The position numbers and the translations under genes are program-made. From NCBI GenBank assembly GCA_015485595.1, contig WFTH01000068.1:1-8210 (forward strand): a stretch of 8,210 nt of DNA, given 5' to 3'. This document shows, piece after piece, positions 6,944 to 8,210 of the stretch; the stretch's first letter is position 1, and every line of letters starts with the position of its first letter. The notes below the pieces were generated by a model, which saw nothing but the letters and a program-made list of their open reading frames with translations, ran no database searches and was not told the DNA's origin. The DNA is from Candidatus Microgenomates bacterium. Its GTDB lineage: Bacteria; Patescibacteriota; Microgenomatia; UBA1400; PJMF01.

Positions 6944-6992
6944 TAATCTAAAATCTAATCTCCAGTATCCAGTATCTAGTATCTAGTATCTA
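6944..6992 (-). repeat. Seven-unit 7-bp tandem repeat (TAGATAC), decaying away from the gene
   Basis: On the minus strand, starting with the stop codon of the decarboxylase gene (6992), there are three exact TAGATAC units. They are followed by TGGATAC, TGGAGAT, TAGATTT and TAGATTA, with no break in the 7-bp phase. Identity falls with distance from the gene. Because seven is not a multiple of three and CTAG is its own reverse complement, the exact part supplies stop codons in all three frames on both strands: minus TAG at 6992, 6985 and 6978; plus TAG at 6977 and 6984 and TAA at 6991. Replication slippage is the likely origin. Any function (frame sealing, protein binding, recombination scar) is inference. 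Confidence 0.8.
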
Positions 6993-7985
6993 AACATCCC
7001 GACCTCCAACCATTAACCTTACCCCCGTCCTAAAGTCAATCTTTGGCTCCCACCCTAACAACTTCTTGGCCTTGCTAATATCCGGTCGACGGCGGACAGG
7101 GTCGTCTTTTGGCAGTGGCTTAAACTTAAGCCTAAGTTTTTTATCTGGATTGATGGTAGACCAGATAATCTGAGCTGTTTCGCGCACGGTATACTCCTCG
7201 GGGTTACCCAGATTAATTGTCTGGCCTTTTAGATCTGGTAAAGATGCTAGTTTTAAAAAGCCAACAACTAGATCCAAGACATAGCAGTACGATCTGGTTT
7301 GAGTGCCCTCGCCATAGATGGTTAGGGGTTTTTTAAGCTTAGCTTGCTTGATAAAGTTAGAGACTACCCGGCCATCATCCGGATCAAGCCTGGGGCCGTA
7401 GGTGTTAAAGATGCGGGCTATCCTAACATCTAGGCCAAAGTCTCTTTCCCAAACACCGCAGATAGTCTCTCCCAGCCTTTTGGCTTCATCATAACAAGAC
7501 CGAACTCCGTTTGGGTTTACGTTACCCCAGTAGGTCTCTGGCTGAGGGTGAATCTCTGGGTTGCCGTAAACCTCAGAAGTTGAGGCAAAGATAAAACGAG
7601 CTTTTGGGTTGGTTTCTTTTAACCAGCTTAAAAGCAGGTGGGTGCCTAAGGAGTTTACCAGGTAGGTCTGTATTGGTTTCTCTTGGTATCGAGGTGGACT
7701 AGCTGGCGAGGCAAAGTGAAAAACAAGGTCAAAGTTTGAGTTAGTAGCTTTGTCTAGGTAGCTTGTTGGTGGTTGAGTGACGTCGGCTTGAATAAACTCA
7801 AAGTGAGGTGAGGTTAAAGCTTTTTTTAGGTTTTTGAGTTTGCCGGTGACTAGATTATCTACTCCAACCACGCTGGCGCCAGCTTCAAGTAAGGCATCGA
7901 CTAGGTGAGAACCTAAAAAACCGGCGGCGCCAGTGACTAAAACTCGTCGGTGTCGGTAGTAGTTTTCTACTTTTTCACTTAACAC
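6990..7985 (-). CDS. uxs: UDP-glucuronate decarboxylase (UDP-xylose synthase), GTG start
   Basis: The 331-residue extended short-chain dehydrogenase uses bound NAD+ to convert UDP-glucuronate to UDP-xylose in the cytoplasm. The Rossmann motif GAAGFLG is at 19-25 with D43 for the NAD ribose. The catalytic set is S137/E138 in STSEVYG, Y165 and K169 in CYDEAKR; the Glu after Ser is the residue linked to decarboxylation rather than epimerisation. Family-specific stretches are HPQPETYWGNVNP (146-158), FNTYGPR (193-199), DGRVVSNFI (204-212), TQTRSYCYVLDLV (228-240), NLGNPEEYTV (258-267) and LPKDDPVRRRPDI (291-303). The frame starts at GTG 7985; an in-frame stop lies 24 bases upstream with no ATG between. 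There is no Shine-Dalgarno, and a TATACT box ends eight bases before the GTG. A dTDP-glucose dehydratase or UDP-galactose epimerase is much less likely because of the motifs listed. Its product could feed the glycosyltransferases downstream. Confidence 0.93.
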   Translation of the reverse strand: MLSEKVENYYRHRRVLVTGAAGFLGSHLVDALLEAGASVVGVDNLVTGKLKNLKKALTSPHFEFIQADVTQPPTSYLDKATNSNFDLVFHFASPASPPRYQEKPIQTYLVNSLGTHLLLSWLKETNPKARFIFASTSEVYGNPEIHPQPETYWGNVNPNGVRSCYDEAKRLGETICGVWERDFGLDVRIARIFNTYGPRLDPDDGRVVSNFIKQAKLKKPLTIYGEGTQTRSYCYVLDLVVGFLKLASLPDLKGQTINLGNPEEYTVRETAQIIWSTINPDKKLRLKFKPLPKDDPVRRRPDISKAKKLLGWEPKIDFRTGVRLMVGGRDV

Positions 7986-7993
7986 GCTTTTGT

Positions 7994-8023
7994 AGTATAA
8001 AGGAGTTTAGGGCTTGTTGCCAT
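7994..8023 (-). promoter_or_regulatory. Candidate promoter of the UDP-xylose synthase gene
   Basis: TATACT (7999-7994 on the minus strand, five of six matches) follows ATGGCA (8023-8018, four of six matches to TTGACA) with an 18-bp spacer. The -10 ends eight bases before the GTG start, so the predicted mRNA has a leader of only one or two bases. This is the same geometry as the promoter at 4649-4677. If correct, the inverted repeat at 8063-8188 lies upstream of the transcript rather than in its leader. Confidence 0.45.
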
Positions 8024-8062
8024 TATTAATTTAAAAGTTAGTTGATGTTCTTGAAAATTACC

Positions 8063-8188
8063 TTAAAAACTTAGGTTTATGATTTTTATCAAGCTGCCAA
8101 ATCTCGCCGATAGAAACGCTTGCAATGTTATCCAAACAAGCAGATCGGCTCAGTGTTACTTGAAAAAATCACAAACCCAAGTTTTTAA
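8063..8188 (-). repeat. 126-bp imperfect inverted repeat: structured RNA or MITE-like element
   Basis: The left arm 8063-8093 pairs with the right arm 8159-8188: 28 Watson-Crick pairs, two mismatches (8073/8178 and 8079/8172) and one bulged base (8088). Both mismatches are A-C on the plus strand, so in RNA copied from the minus strand they become U-G wobbles and the stem is continuous apart from the bulge. Inside, GCCGAT (8106-8111) pairs with ATCGGC (8144-8149), and GCTTG (8118-8122) with CAAGC (8137-8141), leaving a 14-base loop. The nested order fits one extended hairpin with internal loops. No transposase or convincing gene is present. TTAA at both ends could be a target duplication or simply the end of the arms. 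A leftward noncoding RNA, a MITE-like element and a cruciform are all open; I cannot choose. The 22 bases to the right edge show nothing. Confidence 0.7.
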
Positions 8189-8210
8189 ATATAGTTAAAC
8201 ATAACAAGTA

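Noticed and set aside
7979..8023. Minus-strand 14-codon upstream frame (MATSPKLLYTTKAC) overlapping the GTG start of the decarboxylase
   Set aside because: Its ATG overlaps the candidate -35 box, so it would lie upstream of the predicted transcript. No Shine-Dalgarno, and too short to support a leader peptide.
8079..8198. Plus-strand frame of 39 codons from ATG 8079 to TAA 8196-8198
   Set aside because: It runs through both arms of the inverted repeat, has no recognisable motif and opposes every other gene; chance is the simpler reading.
8063..8200. Integron attC-like site, because of size, imperfect folding and a GTTAAAC at 8194-8200
   Set aside because: No matching inverse core box is found at the left end and there is no integrase or cassette array; the single GTTRRRY match is weak evidence.

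Overview
This window looks like part of a compact bacterial chromosome of moderate GC content, estimated by eye in the low to mid 40s percent. All eight recognisable genes lie on the minus strand, so transcription runs from right to left. Start codons mostly lack a good Shine-Dalgarno sequence, intergenic gaps are short, proteins are Lys/Leu-rich, and TGA, TAA and TAG all act as stops. These traits together suggest a Patescibacteria/CPR-type genome (Microgenomates- or Katanobacteria-like). That placement is an inference from style, not from a marker gene, and should be held loosely.

Layout, right to left in the order of transcription. At 8063-8188 there is a 126-bp imperfect inverted repeat with no credible gene. 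It is followed by a candidate promoter (7994-8023) and a UDP-glucuronate decarboxylase (UDP-xylose synthase) gene with a GTG start (7985-6990). The stop codon of that gene is the first unit of a decaying 7-bp tandem repeat (6944-6992). A 215-bp gap follows, including that repeat, and then the Holliday-junction operon ruvC-ruvA-ruvB (6774-4679). A 36-bp gap carries a perfect TATAAT box. Beyond it is a surface-polysaccharide operon: hexapeptide acyltransferase, GT2 glycosyltransferase, Wzy/WaaL-type O-antigen ligase/polymerase, and a GT39-type membrane glycosyltransferase that runs off the left edge.

How the genes work together. UDP-xylose synthase would supply a nucleotide sugar. The GT2 enzyme would add a sugar on the cytoplasmic face, and the acyltransferase would decorate the glycan or a precursor. 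The Wzy/WaaL-like and GT39-like membrane proteins would polymerise, ligate or transfer glycans on the outer face using lipid-linked donors. The ruvCAB block (junction resolvase, junction-binding protein and branch-migration motor) sits between the two sugar parts and is functionally unrelated.

The least explained parts are: (1) the inverted repeat at 8063-8188, whose two arm substitutions are G-U compatible only in a leftward transcript; (2) the heptad repeat, which places stops in all six frames beside the decarboxylase gene; and (3) promoter -10 boxes lying 6-13 nt from start codons, which suggests leaderless or nearly leaderless mRNAs. I see no CRISPR array, transposase, tRNA, rRNA or obvious defence system.
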